DNA of 6,645 nucleotides from DATBMY01 sp036554605 (GTDB lineage: Bacteria; Acidobacteriota; Blastocatellia; UBA7656), in NCBI GenBank assembly GCA_036554605.1, contig DATBMY010000417.1:1-6645 (forward strand), written 5' to 3'. The notes beneath the pieces were generated by a model, which was not told where the DNA came from, did no database searches, and saw only the letters and a program-made list of their open reading frames with translations. Made by a program: the position numbers and the translations under genes. Positions within the stretch are counted from its first letter, which is position 1. Each line of letters opens with the position of its first letter. Positions 1-5,510 of the stretch are shown piece by piece.

Positions 1-129
1 TGCGATATAGCGATGATGTGCGCCCTGCCCGGCAGCGCGTCACAGCGAAACGCCGAGCGGCAGGGATTCCGCATTGCCTACACGCGCATCAAGTGGCAAC
101 TCCATCAAGGCAAAGTCGATCCGGGGTAA
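1..129 (+). CDS. GNAT-family N-acetyltransferase, C-terminal fragment (cut by window start)
   Basis: Frame 1 is open from the first base to a TAA at 127-129 and gives 42 residues. The segment reads ALPGSASQRNAERQGFRIAY followed by TRIKWQL. This matches the C-terminal end of many GNAT acetyltransferases: a small/Gly-Ser stretch, then S-x-R-N-x-E-R-x-G-F, where the Asn and the following helix sit at the acetyl-CoA side, and then a last beta strand of the Y-T-R-x-x-W type. GNAT enzymes move an acetyl group from acetyl-CoA to an amine; the substrate cannot be told from this tail. The gene body lies upstream of the window. A hairpin at 138-152 may end its transcript. The family call rests on the tail motif alone, so a GNAT-like domain fused to something else upstream cannot be excluded. 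Confidence 0.72.
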   Translation, partial: CDIAMMCALPGSASQRNAERQGFRIAYTRIKWQLHQGKVDPG

Positions 130-137
130 AAACTATT

Positions 138-152
138 GCCCTTTTAAAGGGC
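138..152. terminator. Hairpin in the gap between the GNAT gene and the pilus ATPase gene
   Basis: The 15 bases GCCCTTTTAAAGGGC form a near-perfect inverted repeat: a 6-bp stem GCCCTT/AAGGGC with a 3-base loop, 8 bases after the acetyltransferase stop codon. The + strand has no immediate T run after it (CTGTCGTATCTTT follows). Read on the - strand the hairpin is followed by AATAGTTTTT. Its place just after a stop codon suggests a terminator, but the weak U-tract keeps confidence low; it could instead be an operator-like palindrome upstream of the ATPase gene. Confidence 0.35.
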
Positions 153-277
153 CTGTCGTATCTTTAAGTCGTCCGCCCCCCGTAGTTTCGATCCGCCGTT
201 GCCCCTACCCCGAAACAAAGACCCCGCACGATCAGACGCTTTTAATCGCCAAAGGCTCGAACGATCAGGAGACCAGG

Positions 278-1477
278 ATGAGTTTCTTTGACCTCCCGCC
301 CATTCTCGACAAGATGCTTGGCGCCGCCGACAACATATCGGACTTAAACTTTTCCGTGGGCCGCCCGCCGCAGGTCGAGATCAACGGCAAGCTGACGCCG
401 GTCGAGATCAAGGGCTTGCGCGTGCTAACGCCTTACCAGACCGAGATCATCGCCATGGCGCTGCTTGAAGGCAACACCGACGCCGCGCGCCGCTTTATAC
501 AGACCGGCTCGACCGACATAAGCTACGCCATACCGAGCAAGGTCCGTTTCCGCGTGAACATATTCAAACAGCGGGGCTCGATCTCAATCGTCATGCGCGT
601 CATACCTACAAACGTGCCGACTATCGATAGCCTCGGACTGCCGCCGCAGCTCGGCGAAATATCCCATCTTAAAAACGGCATTGTGCTTTTGACCGGGCCC
701 ACCGGCTCGGGCAAGTCTTCGACCCTCGCCGCGATAATAGACAAGATCAACACTGAATACAGCTATCACATAGTGACAATCGAGGACCCTATAGAGTTCC
801 TCCACATGCATAAAAAGTCGACGATAAACCAGAGAGAGCTCGGGACCGACACGCCCGCCTTTGCTTTGGGGCTGCGGTCGGCGCTGCGCCAGGCTCCGAA
901 GGTGATACTCGTAGGCGAGATGCGCGATATGGAGACGACCGAGATCGCGCTTGAAGCTTCAGAGACCGGCCACCTGGTCCTTTCAACTCTCCACACGACG
1001 GACGCTTCGAAGACGGTCAACCGCATCATCGGCATCTACCCGAAATCCGAAGAGCATGTTATTCGAACCCGCCTCGCGCATGCTTTCCGCTATATCGTCT
1101 CGCAGCGGCTCATCCCGCGCGCCGACGGCCAGGGGCGTATCGCGGCGGTCGAGATGTTGAAGGCGACCCCGCGCACGCGCGAATACATCGAGCAGGGCGA
1201 AAGCGAAGGCAAGACCCTGATCGAGGCGATGAACGATGGCGAGCTTGAAGGCATGCAGCATTTCGATCAGGTTATAGAGCGTATGATTCGCAGCAACATC
1301 ATCACGCAAGAAGACGGAATCGCCTTCGCCACAAACCCGTCGAATCTCTTGCTGAGGCTTTCCGGGCTTGGCACGTCCGACGACATGTTGAGCAGGCGCG
1401 AGGAGCGCAACTACATACCCGGCCGGGCGGTCGAGGCGGTGAGCCGCCAGCGCATGGCCGATATAGTCGAGAGGTAA
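278..1477 (+). CDS. pilT: PilT/PilU-family type IV pilus retraction ATPase
   Basis: This is a hexameric cytoplasmic ATPase of the secretion/retraction superfamily; it would power type IV pilus disassembly and twitching at the inner-membrane pilus base. The ATG at 278 was chosen because AGGAG (267-271) stands 6 bases before it and MSFFDLPPIL starts like the family. The longer reading from 74 adds 68 residues of low-complexity, non-family sequence that overlaps the previous gene. In the 399-residue product the N-terminal PAS-like domain spans about 1-115. Walker A GPTGSGKS is at 140-147, the Asp box HIVTIEDPIEF at 164-174, Walker B with catalytic Glu (VILVGEMRD, E214) at 209-217, and the His box TGHLVLSTLHT at 230-240. 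The core resembles PilT. The C-terminus lacks the PilT AIRNLIRE motif and has GMQHFDQ (325-331) and a tail more like PilU, so pilU is a fair alternative name. It is probably co-transcribed with the gene at 1499. Confidence 0.93.
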   Translation: MSFFDLPPILDKMLGAADNISDLNFSVGRPPQVEINGKLTPVEIKGLRVLTPYQTEIIAMALLEGNTDAARRFIQTGSTDISYAIPSKVRFRVNIFKQRGSISIVMRVIPTNVPTIDSLGLPPQLGEISHLKNGIVLLTGPTGSGKSSTLAAIIDKINTEYSYHIVTIEDPIEFLHMHKKSTINQRELGTDTPAFALGLRSALRQAPKVILVGEMRDMETTEIALEASETGHLVLSTLHTTDASKTVNRIIGIYPKSEEHVIRTRLAHAFRYIVSQRLIPRADGQGRIAAVEMLKATPRTREYIEQGESEGKTLIEAMNDGELEGMQHFDQVIERMIRSNIITQEDGIAFATNPSNLLLRLSGLGTSDDMLSRREERNYIPGRAVEAVSRQRMADIVER

Positions 1478-1498
1478 GTCGTAAACCGAAGGAGAGCT

Positions 1499-2200
1499 AT
1501 GATAGCCAGTTGTCCGCAATGCGCAATGAGCATGAGTTTTGACGACGAGCGGTTGCCGACCGAATCGTTCAACGTATTGTGTCCTCGCTGCCGGCAGACT
1601 GTGACGATAGTGCCGCCGCCAAAAGAGGAGCCGCGGCTTCCCGGCACGACCGGCATGCTCGACCCGAAGCCCGTAGAGGCGACCGGAAACAGCGACGCGC
1701 TGCGCCAGCTGGCCGACGCCTTATTGACCAGCGTCAAGCAGTCACAGGCGATATCGGCCGACGCAAAATGGCAGCGCCGCCGCGTGCTGCTTTGTCTTGA
1801 AGAGGCGCAGATGAGAGAGAACCTGCGCGCGGCGCTGGACCTGCGCCGCTACGAGGTCTTCTCGGCCGACTTTGCTCCCGAGGCCATAGAGATACTCCAC
1901 GAATCGCGCGCGGAGGTGATAGTACTTAGCCCGAACTTTGACGGAGAGCATCAGGGCGGCGCAGCCATGATGCAATACGTCAACAGCCTCACGCCGCAGG
2001 TGCGCCGCCGCACTTTCGTAGTCCTGGTATCGTCACAACTGCGGACGCTCGATACCTACCTGGCATTCGCCAACGCCGTGAACCTGACTATACACCCCGA
2101 GGACCTTCCTTCGTTTCAATCCGTATTCGAGCGCAGCGTCCGCGATTTTAACGAGCTTTACCGCCCGCTCAACCTTGCGACGGCTTCTGTGCCGTTTTGA
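1499..2200 (+). CDS. Zinc-ribbon protein with degenerate (pseudo-) receiver domain
   Basis: The 233-residue product starts at ATG 1499, with AAGGAG (1489-1494) 4 bases upstream and only 21 bases after the ATPase stop; this is an operon arrangement. Residues 1-37 hold two CxxC pairs (C5/C8 and C28/C31) in the pattern of the MJ0042/zinc_ribbon_4-5 family, so zinc binding is likely. A Pro-rich linker and a short helical stretch (about 66-90) follow. Residues 94-215 then have the alternating strand/helix layout of a CheY-like receiver: RVLLCLEE (acidic pair E101/E102), EVIVLSPNFDG, FVVLVSSQ and TIHPEDL. The usual phospho-Asp position at the end of strand 3 is Ser144, and the Lys of the K-P motif is His199. 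It is therefore probably not phosphorylated in the standard way. There is no DNA-binding output domain. Context suggests a regulator or scaffold for the pilus motor; that role is inference. Confidence 0.82.
   Translation: MIASCPQCAMSMSFDDERLPTESFNVLCPRCRQTVTIVPPPKEEPRLPGTTGMLDPKPVEATGNSDALRQLADALLTSVKQSQAISADAKWQRRRVLLCLEEAQMRENLRAALDLRRYEVFSADFAPEAIEILHESRAEVIVLSPNFDGEHQGGAAMMQYVNSLTPQVRRRTFVVLVSSQLRTLDTYLAFANAVNLTIHPEDLPSFQSVFERSVRDFNELYRPLNLATASVPF
2180..2198 (+). terminator. Possible weak intrinsic terminator at the end of the zinc-ribbon gene
   Basis: ACGGC (2180-2184), a 6-base loop TTCTGT and GCCGT (2191-2195) make a perfect 5-bp stem, with T at 2195-2198 right after. The structure overlaps the last codons of the zinc-ribbon gene. 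The stem is short and the T run only four bases long, so it may end the operon inefficiently or not at all. Confidence 0.3.
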
Positions 2201-2215
2201 ATAAGTAAACGCAGA

Positions 2216-2247
2216 GCGCGGAGCAGTGAAGGAGTGCTTCCCCGCGC
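2216..2247 (+). terminator. GC-rich hairpin downstream of the pilus operon
   Basis: GCGCGG-AGCA (2216-2225) can pair with TGCT (2235-2238) and CCGCGC (2242-2247), leaving a 3-base bulge (TCC) on the right arm. It lies 16 bases past the stop codon. No T run follows, so it is not a canonical intrinsic terminator, but it could stabilise the mRNA 3' end or assist termination ahead of the tRNA promoter at 2269. Confidence 0.22.
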
Positions 2248-2268
2248 CGCCGCCTGATCCATCGCAAT

Positions 2269-2297
2269 TTGACATACCCCGGCGCGTTGCCGATAAT
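2269..2297 (+). promoter_or_regulatory. Sigma-70-type promoter of the tRNA-Arg gene
   Basis: A perfect -35 box TTGACA (2269-2274), a spacer of exactly 17 bases and GATAAT (2292-2297, five of six consensus bases) as the -10 box. Initiation would fall near 2303-2305, about 15 bases before the mature tRNA 5' end at 2320, which is a normal short leader. This is by far the best consensus promoter in the window and fits the need for strong housekeeping tRNA expression. Confidence 0.75.
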
Positions 2298-2319
2298 TCG
2301 AAGAACCGTGGCAGTGAAT

Positions 2320-2392
2320 GCGCCCGTAGCTCAATGGATAGAGCACCAGACTTCGGATCTGGGGGTTAGAGGTTCGAGTCCTCTCGGGCGTA
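2320..2392 (+). tRNA. tRNA-Arg, anticodon UCG
   Basis: A full cloverleaf of 73 bases can be drawn. Acceptor GCGCCCG (2320-2326) pairs with CGGGCGT (2385-2391). D stem GCTC/GAGC (2329-2332, 2341-2344) has a GG-containing loop. Anticodon stem CCAGA/TCTGG (2346-2350, 2358-2362) has loop CTTCGGA and anticodon TCG at 2353-2355. Variable loop is GGGTT. T stem AGAGG/CCTCT (2368-2372, 2380-2384) has loop TTCGAGT. The discriminator is A2392. The anticodon reads CGA and, with modification or wobble, other CGN arginine codons. CCA is not encoded (TTA follows), so it must be added after transcription. The first acceptor pair is G-U rather than G-C, which is uncommon. A strong promoter lies just upstream; no intrinsic terminator is evident behind it, and phage- or RHS-like debris begins within 10 bases. 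Confidence 0.95.
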
Positions 2393-2401
2393 TTAAATAA
2401 A

Positions 2402-2653
2402 TCAATAATTTAGGATCATTTTCCTGGAAATCGAGACCATCTGGTCGCGGGCATTCCACGTGTAGGTGTTCGTACCGTCTGACGTGAGGTTGCCGTTGAG
2501 GTCGTAGCTTTGCGTCGAGCCGGAGAAGGCGGTCTGATGATTGGCGGCGTTGTAGCTGGCCGAGGCCACCGCGTCAGGTGTCAGCGTGCGGGCGAGGCTG
2601 CCGCCGATGCGAGTTATCTGGTTCGCCTGGTCATAACGCGCCGGCAGGCTCTG
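2402..2653 (-). pseudogene. RHS/YD-repeat protein fragment (decayed)
   Basis: On the - strand a frame of 83 codons is open between a TAA (complement of 2654-2656) and a TGA (complement of 2402-2404). Its translation carries the hallmark of RHS/YD-repeat shells: ARYDQANQITRIGGSLART, then SASYNAANHQTAFSG, then YDLNGNLTSDGTNTYTWNAR and DQMVSIS. The YDxNGNLTxDGxxTYTWNARxQ string is the typical late core of the Acidobacteria-type RHS family. Intact proteins of this kind run to a thousand residues or more and are large secreted toxin-encapsulating or surface proteins. Here there is no usable start, the stop at 2654 cuts the upstream side, and after DQMVSIS the sequence changes abruptly to RKMILNY and stop. 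It is therefore a short relic, probably left by recombination between RHS copies or by an insertion next to the tRNA. Confidence 0.8.
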
Positions 2654-3005
2654 TTAGTGGGGAGGTTATGATAACTGAGTTAAAGACAACCTCATCCGCA
2701 AGTCTCCGCGCAGCGTTTCGTTTTGGCAAGGCGCGGCCAGTTAGGATCGAGCTTGATATCGGCTTTGCAAGAGGCGATGAGCGTTCTGAAATCCGCCTGT
2801 CCGAGATCGCCAGGATCATCGACGGCAGCCGCTTTCACCAAAGAACCGAGCCCGATTGCGGGGAATGTGACTGGCATCAAGTTCTGAGCCTGATCAGGAG
2901 ATGTCATGACGAGATGAGGCTGGTGACGAGCCATCTGATCACCACCATCCGCATAGAGGATGGTGAATCGGCGGCCAGCGAGCTTCAAGCCGAGAGCCTG
3001 CCGGC
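2640..3005. repeat. 13-bp perfect inverted repeat pair bounding 366 bases
   Basis: GCCGGCAGGCTCT at 2640-2652 recurs in inverted orientation as AGAGCCTGCCGGC at 2993-3005. The left arm sits at the very edge of the RHS similarity, next to the in-frame stop at 2654, so the pair could mark the ends of a small inserted element or a recombination scar. Neither arm extends further and no flanking target duplication is visible. In GC-rich DNA a 13-bp match can also occur by chance. The repeat is certain; its meaning is not. Confidence 0.4.
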
Positions 3006-3039
3006 AGAAAGCGCAGCCGCTGCTAACAGCGCAATGTAA
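2668..3039 (+). CDS. Hypothetical ORF of uncertain reality in the post-tRNA region
   Basis: The ATG at 2668 opens 123 codons to TAA at 3037-3039. The product (MITELKTTSSASLRAAFRFG...) has no domain I recognise: a mixed alpha/beta-looking middle (VRIELDIGF, EIRLSEIARII, WHQVLSLIRRCHDEMRL) and an Ala/Glu/Ser-rich tail. GGAGG at 2661-2665 precedes it, but only 2 bases from the ATG, which is too close for good initiation. Codon use leans to ATC, GAG, CTG and also AGG/AGA, unlike the pilus genes, where ATA is common and Arg is mostly CGC; this hints at foreign origin if it is real. The - strand is also open from 3102 to 2692 across the same bases, so either frame may be an accident of GC-rich DNA. 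The stretch may be the remains of a mobile element. Confidence 0.3.
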   Translation: MITELKTTSSASLRAAFRFGKARPVRIELDIGFARGDERSEIRLSEIARIIDGSRFHQRTEPDCGECDWHQVLSLIRRCHDEMRLVTSHLITTIRIEDGESAASELQAESLPAESAAAANSAM

Positions 3040-3049
3040 AGTCAACGGT

Positions 3050-3072
3050 TGGCATGCGGCTGCGCTCCGCCA
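3050..3072 (-). terminator. GC-rich inverted repeat downstream of the kinase gene
   Basis: TGGC (3050-3053)/GCCA (3069-3072) and GCGG (3056-3059)/CCGC (3067-3070) are alternative short stems lying just past the kinase stop codon at 3077. They overlap, so only one can form at a time, and there is no T run on the - strand side. This is the only candidate for a kinase terminator and it is weak. Confidence 0.18.
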
Positions 3073-3076
3073 CGCT

Positions 3077-5371
3077 CTAGGTTGTGCCGAGGATTTCCGC
3101 AAGCGCTCTCAATAACTTTTCTGCCGTGTACGGCTTCTTCAAGAATATCCTTGTCCCTTCATCCGCGACTTCAAACGTCTTATCATTCGACGACAGCCCG
3201 CTGGAGCCAATGACCCTGACTTCCGGATTGAGTCTTTGCATTGCACGAATCGTTGCCGCGCCGTCCAGGTAAGGCATGACCATGTCCATAACTACCGCAT
3301 CAATCTCCTTCTTCCGTTCGGCGTATATGGCGAGGGCCTCTGTGCCGTCTCGACCCGTCAGAACTCTATAGCCATTTTCTTCAAGCGTTTTTCTGGCTAC
3401 TTCAAGAAGCGGGGCTTCATCGTCCACAATCAGTATCAACTCGCCATGGCCGGCCGGCAGCCCGGACGGTGCTGCTTCGTCCGGTCGTACCTCTATAGAT
3501 GTGGCCGCGGGGATATATATTCTGAACTCCGTCCCTTTTCCAACCTCGCTTAAGACATCGATAAACCCGCCGTGACCTTTGACGAGCCCCCTGATGCTCG
3601 GCAGGCCGAGCCCTGTCCCTTTGCCCTGTTCCTTGGTGGTAAAGAAAGGCTCATATATCTTTTCTATTACTTCGGCGGTCATGCCGATCCCGGTATCGGC
3701 AACGCTTATCATTACGTAGTGACCTTGATTTGCCTCAAAGTGCATTCGGGCATAATTCTCATCGAGGTAAATATTCTCAGCCTTGATCGTCAGGCTGCCG
3801 CCCTTTGGCATCGCGTCCCGCGCATTGACACAGAGGTTCATCAAAACCTGGTGCATCTGGGTGGCGTCGCCTACGATGTGCGATAGGTCTTGGGCGATGG
3901 AGACTTTGATATCGATTGTCTTAGGGAATGTGCTCTCCAGAATTCTCGCCACCTCTTTTATCAGGTGTGTGGGTTGCAGCTCTATACGCTCGCCCTCTAT
4001 GCCTCTGGCGAATTCGAGCACCTGCCTTATCATCTCTCCTCCTCGCTCGGCATTGATCTGTAGGATGGCGAGCATGTGCTGGCTCTCCTCGTCGGTAAAC
4101 TTCCGCTTGAGCATCTGAATAGACAGGAGGATGGGCGACAGGAGGTTGCCGAGGTTATGGGCTATGCCGCTTGCGAGCGCGCCTATGCTCTCCATTCGCT
4201 GCGCCCTCAAGAACTGGGCTTCGAGTTTCTTCCTCTCAGTGATGTCGGTGTTTATCGCGAACATTGATTTCGGCTTCCCGCCGTCCCCAGGAACAAGCGT
4301 CCAGTGACACTCGGCTGTGATCTCTTTGCCATCCTTTGTATACTGGCGTATCTCGCCGAACCACACTCCATCTTTAAGCAGGGAGTTCCTTGCGGCTCTA
4401 TACTGGGACGGATTCTCCTTATAATAGAGGTCACGGACGTTCTTACCTTTCGCCTCTGAGGCTTTCCATCCGTACATTCGCTCGGCGCTCTTGTTCCAGT
4501 ACAGGACCTCGCCTTCTAAGTCTTGAACGATTATCGCGTCCGTCGCATGATCGAGCAGGGCCGCCTGCTCGCGTAATTGCTCCTCCTCCTCCTTGCGCAG
4601 GCTGATATCACGGACGACCCCCAGCACACGGTCTTTGCCCCCAATGCGCGTGCGTTTGAGGCTCACCTCAACCCAGAACCCGCGGCCTGTCTTGTCTATT
4701 GCTCGCCACTCAAAAAATTGAGGCTCCCCACTGGCCGCTCTTTGAATACGATCGAGGGCGTCGTGGGCCGTGTAGGGCGCTTCGCCCGTGCTCCAGCCCT
4801 GCGTTATGAGTTTCCGGGCTTCCTCGGCGGTGCAGGCATACATCTCGCAGGTCTTCCGATTGACGTCCAGTACCTCGCCCGTCTCTATATCGTGAACCAT
4901 GATGGCATCGTCCACGGCATCGAATATTGCGCGGTAATTGGCCTCCGACTCCCTGAGCGCCTCTTCCGAAAGTTTGCGCTCGGTGATGTCATTGAAATAG
5001 ACGGACAGGCCGTCCGGAGAAGGACAGGCAAATACTTCAAACCAGGCTTCCAGCGGGGGGTAAAAATGCTCGAATTTCACGTCAGCCTGCTCTGAGACAG
5101 CCTTCTGGCATTGCTCATAAAACGTCGAGTTGGCGGCTTGCGGAAATTCATCCCATATGGACCGGCCTAGCAGGTCTTCCCGATTCTTATGTAGGAATTC
5201 TTCTGTTTTATGGTTGATATAGATGAAGCGCCACTCGTTGTCCAGCGCGAAGAAGCCGTCTGTAAGGCTTTCAAGGATCCTGCGAATCTGCTCGTTTTCA
5301 AAGTCGGTATTATTAATGAAGTCTTTCCGCCTCGCGGACCGGTCTTTCCCGGTTGTAGTCTGTTGTCCCAT
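3077..5371 (-). CDS. Soluble hybrid sensor histidine kinase (PAS-PAS-PAS-HisKA-HATPase-REC)
   Basis: The 764-residue product starts at the ATG complementary to 5369-5371, preceded on its strand by AAGGGG 5 bases away. No signal peptide or membrane segment is visible, so it should sense a cytoplasmic cue. Three PAS domains lie at about 28-135, 141-260 and 266-382; each ends in a D-I-T-E-R-K-like PAC tail. The HisKA dimerisation helix carries H405 in SGIAHNLGNLLSPI, where Asn replaces the usual acidic residue after the His. The ATPase domain has the N box (LMNLCVNARDAM, N512/N516), G1 ADTGIGM (558-564), F box YEPFFTTK (573-580) and G2 GKGTGLGL (583-590). The C-terminal receiver (about 644-762) is intact: D650/D651, phospho-acceptor D696 in VVMDMVMP, S723/S724 and K746-P747. 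Phosphate could pass from H405 to D696 and on to a separate protein. The PAS ligands cannot be read from the sequence. The NtrC-type activator upstream on the same strand is a possible partner. Confidence 0.95.
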   Translation of the reverse strand: MGQQTTTGKDRSARRKDFINNTDFENEQIRRILESLTDGFFALDNEWRFIYINHKTEEFLHKNREDLLGRSIWDEFPQAANSTFYEQCQKAVSEQADVKFEHFYPPLEAWFEVFACPSPDGLSVYFNDITERKLSEEALRESEANYRAIFDAVDDAIMVHDIETGEVLDVNRKTCEMYACTAEEARKLITQGWSTGEAPYTAHDALDRIQRAASGEPQFFEWRAIDKTGRGFWVEVSLKRTRIGGKDRVLGVVRDISLRKEEEEQLREQAALLDHATDAIIVQDLEGEVLYWNKSAERMYGWKASEAKGKNVRDLYYKENPSQYRAARNSLLKDGVWFGEIRQYTKDGKEITAECHWTLVPGDGGKPKSMFAINTDITERKKLEAQFLRAQRMESIGALASGIAHNLGNLLSPILLSIQMLKRKFTDEESQHMLAILQINAERGGEMIRQVLEFARGIEGERIELQPTHLIKEVARILESTFPKTIDIKVSIAQDLSHIVGDATQMHQVLMNLCVNARDAMPKGGSLTIKAENIYLDENYARMHFEANQGHYVMISVADTGIGMTAEVIEKIYEPFFTTKEQGKGTGLGLPSIRGLVKGHGGFIDVLSEVGKGTEFRIYIPAATSIEVRPDEAAPSGLPAGHGELILIVDDEAPLLEVARKTLEENGYRVLTGRDGTEALAIYAERKKEIDAVVMDMVMPYLDGAATIRAMQRLNPEVRVIGSSGLSSNDKTFEVADEGTRIFLKKPYTAEKLLRALAEILGTT

Positions 5372-5385
5372 ATAAACCCCTTATA
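5371..5385 (-). promoter_or_regulatory. Kinase ribosome binding site within a small A/T inverted repeat
   Basis: TATAA and TTATA flank ACCCC, a perfect 5-bp inverted repeat with a 5-base loop. On the - strand the Shine-Dalgarno AAGGGG (complement of 5377-5382) partly falls in the loop and the last bases touch the ATG. The stem is weak, so control of translation by it is only a possibility, but the Shine-Dalgarno itself supports the chosen start. Confidence 0.45.
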
Positions 5386-5398
5386 GATTTGTATCGAT

Positions 5399-5427
5399 AT
5401 CTAAAGATTAAATCCATCTTCGAAGAT
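5399..5427. promoter_or_regulatory. Paired ATCT...AGAT palindromes upstream of the kinase (candidate operator)
   Basis: ATCTAAAGAT (5399-5408) and the perfect 12-bp palindrome ATCTTCGAAGAT (5416-5427) share the same half-sites and their centres are 18 bases apart. A further palindrome TATCGATA stands at 5392-5399. The cluster lies 28-56 bases upstream of the kinase start and downstream of the candidate promoter, where a dimeric repressor could bind. No regulator is identified. Confidence 0.25.
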
Positions 5428-5481
5428 AAATGCCGCCTTCAGGCCTTACAAGTTTATAATTCATCACCTGCGCCAAACATA

Positions 5482-5510
5482 ACTAGAACTGCAAGTAACG
5501 TACCCGTCAA
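5482..5510 (-). promoter_or_regulatory. Candidate sigma-70-like promoter of the kinase gene
   Basis: On the - strand TTGACG (complement of 5505-5510; five of six consensus bases) is followed after exactly 17 bases by TCTAGT (complement of 5482-5487; four of six). Initiation would be near 5475 and give a leader of about 100 bases. The -10 box is weak, so this is a suggestion only. Confidence 0.28.

Noticed and set aside
74..277. N-terminal extension of the pilus ATPase by 68 residues from an ATG at 74
   Set aside because: It overlaps the GNAT reading frame, has no ribosome binding site and looks unlike any PilT/PilU N-terminus, while ATG 278 has AGGAG at the right distance.
2393..3076. Transposase or integrase gene behind the tRNA
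   Set aside because: None of the six frames shows a DDE, HUH or tyrosine/serine recombinase motif; only the RHS fragment can be recognised.
4577..5095. 172-codon + strand frame opposite the kinase PAS domains, and similar frames at 3236-3886 and 983-1519
   Set aside because: All lie antisense to well-supported domains and reflect codon bias of the real genes.
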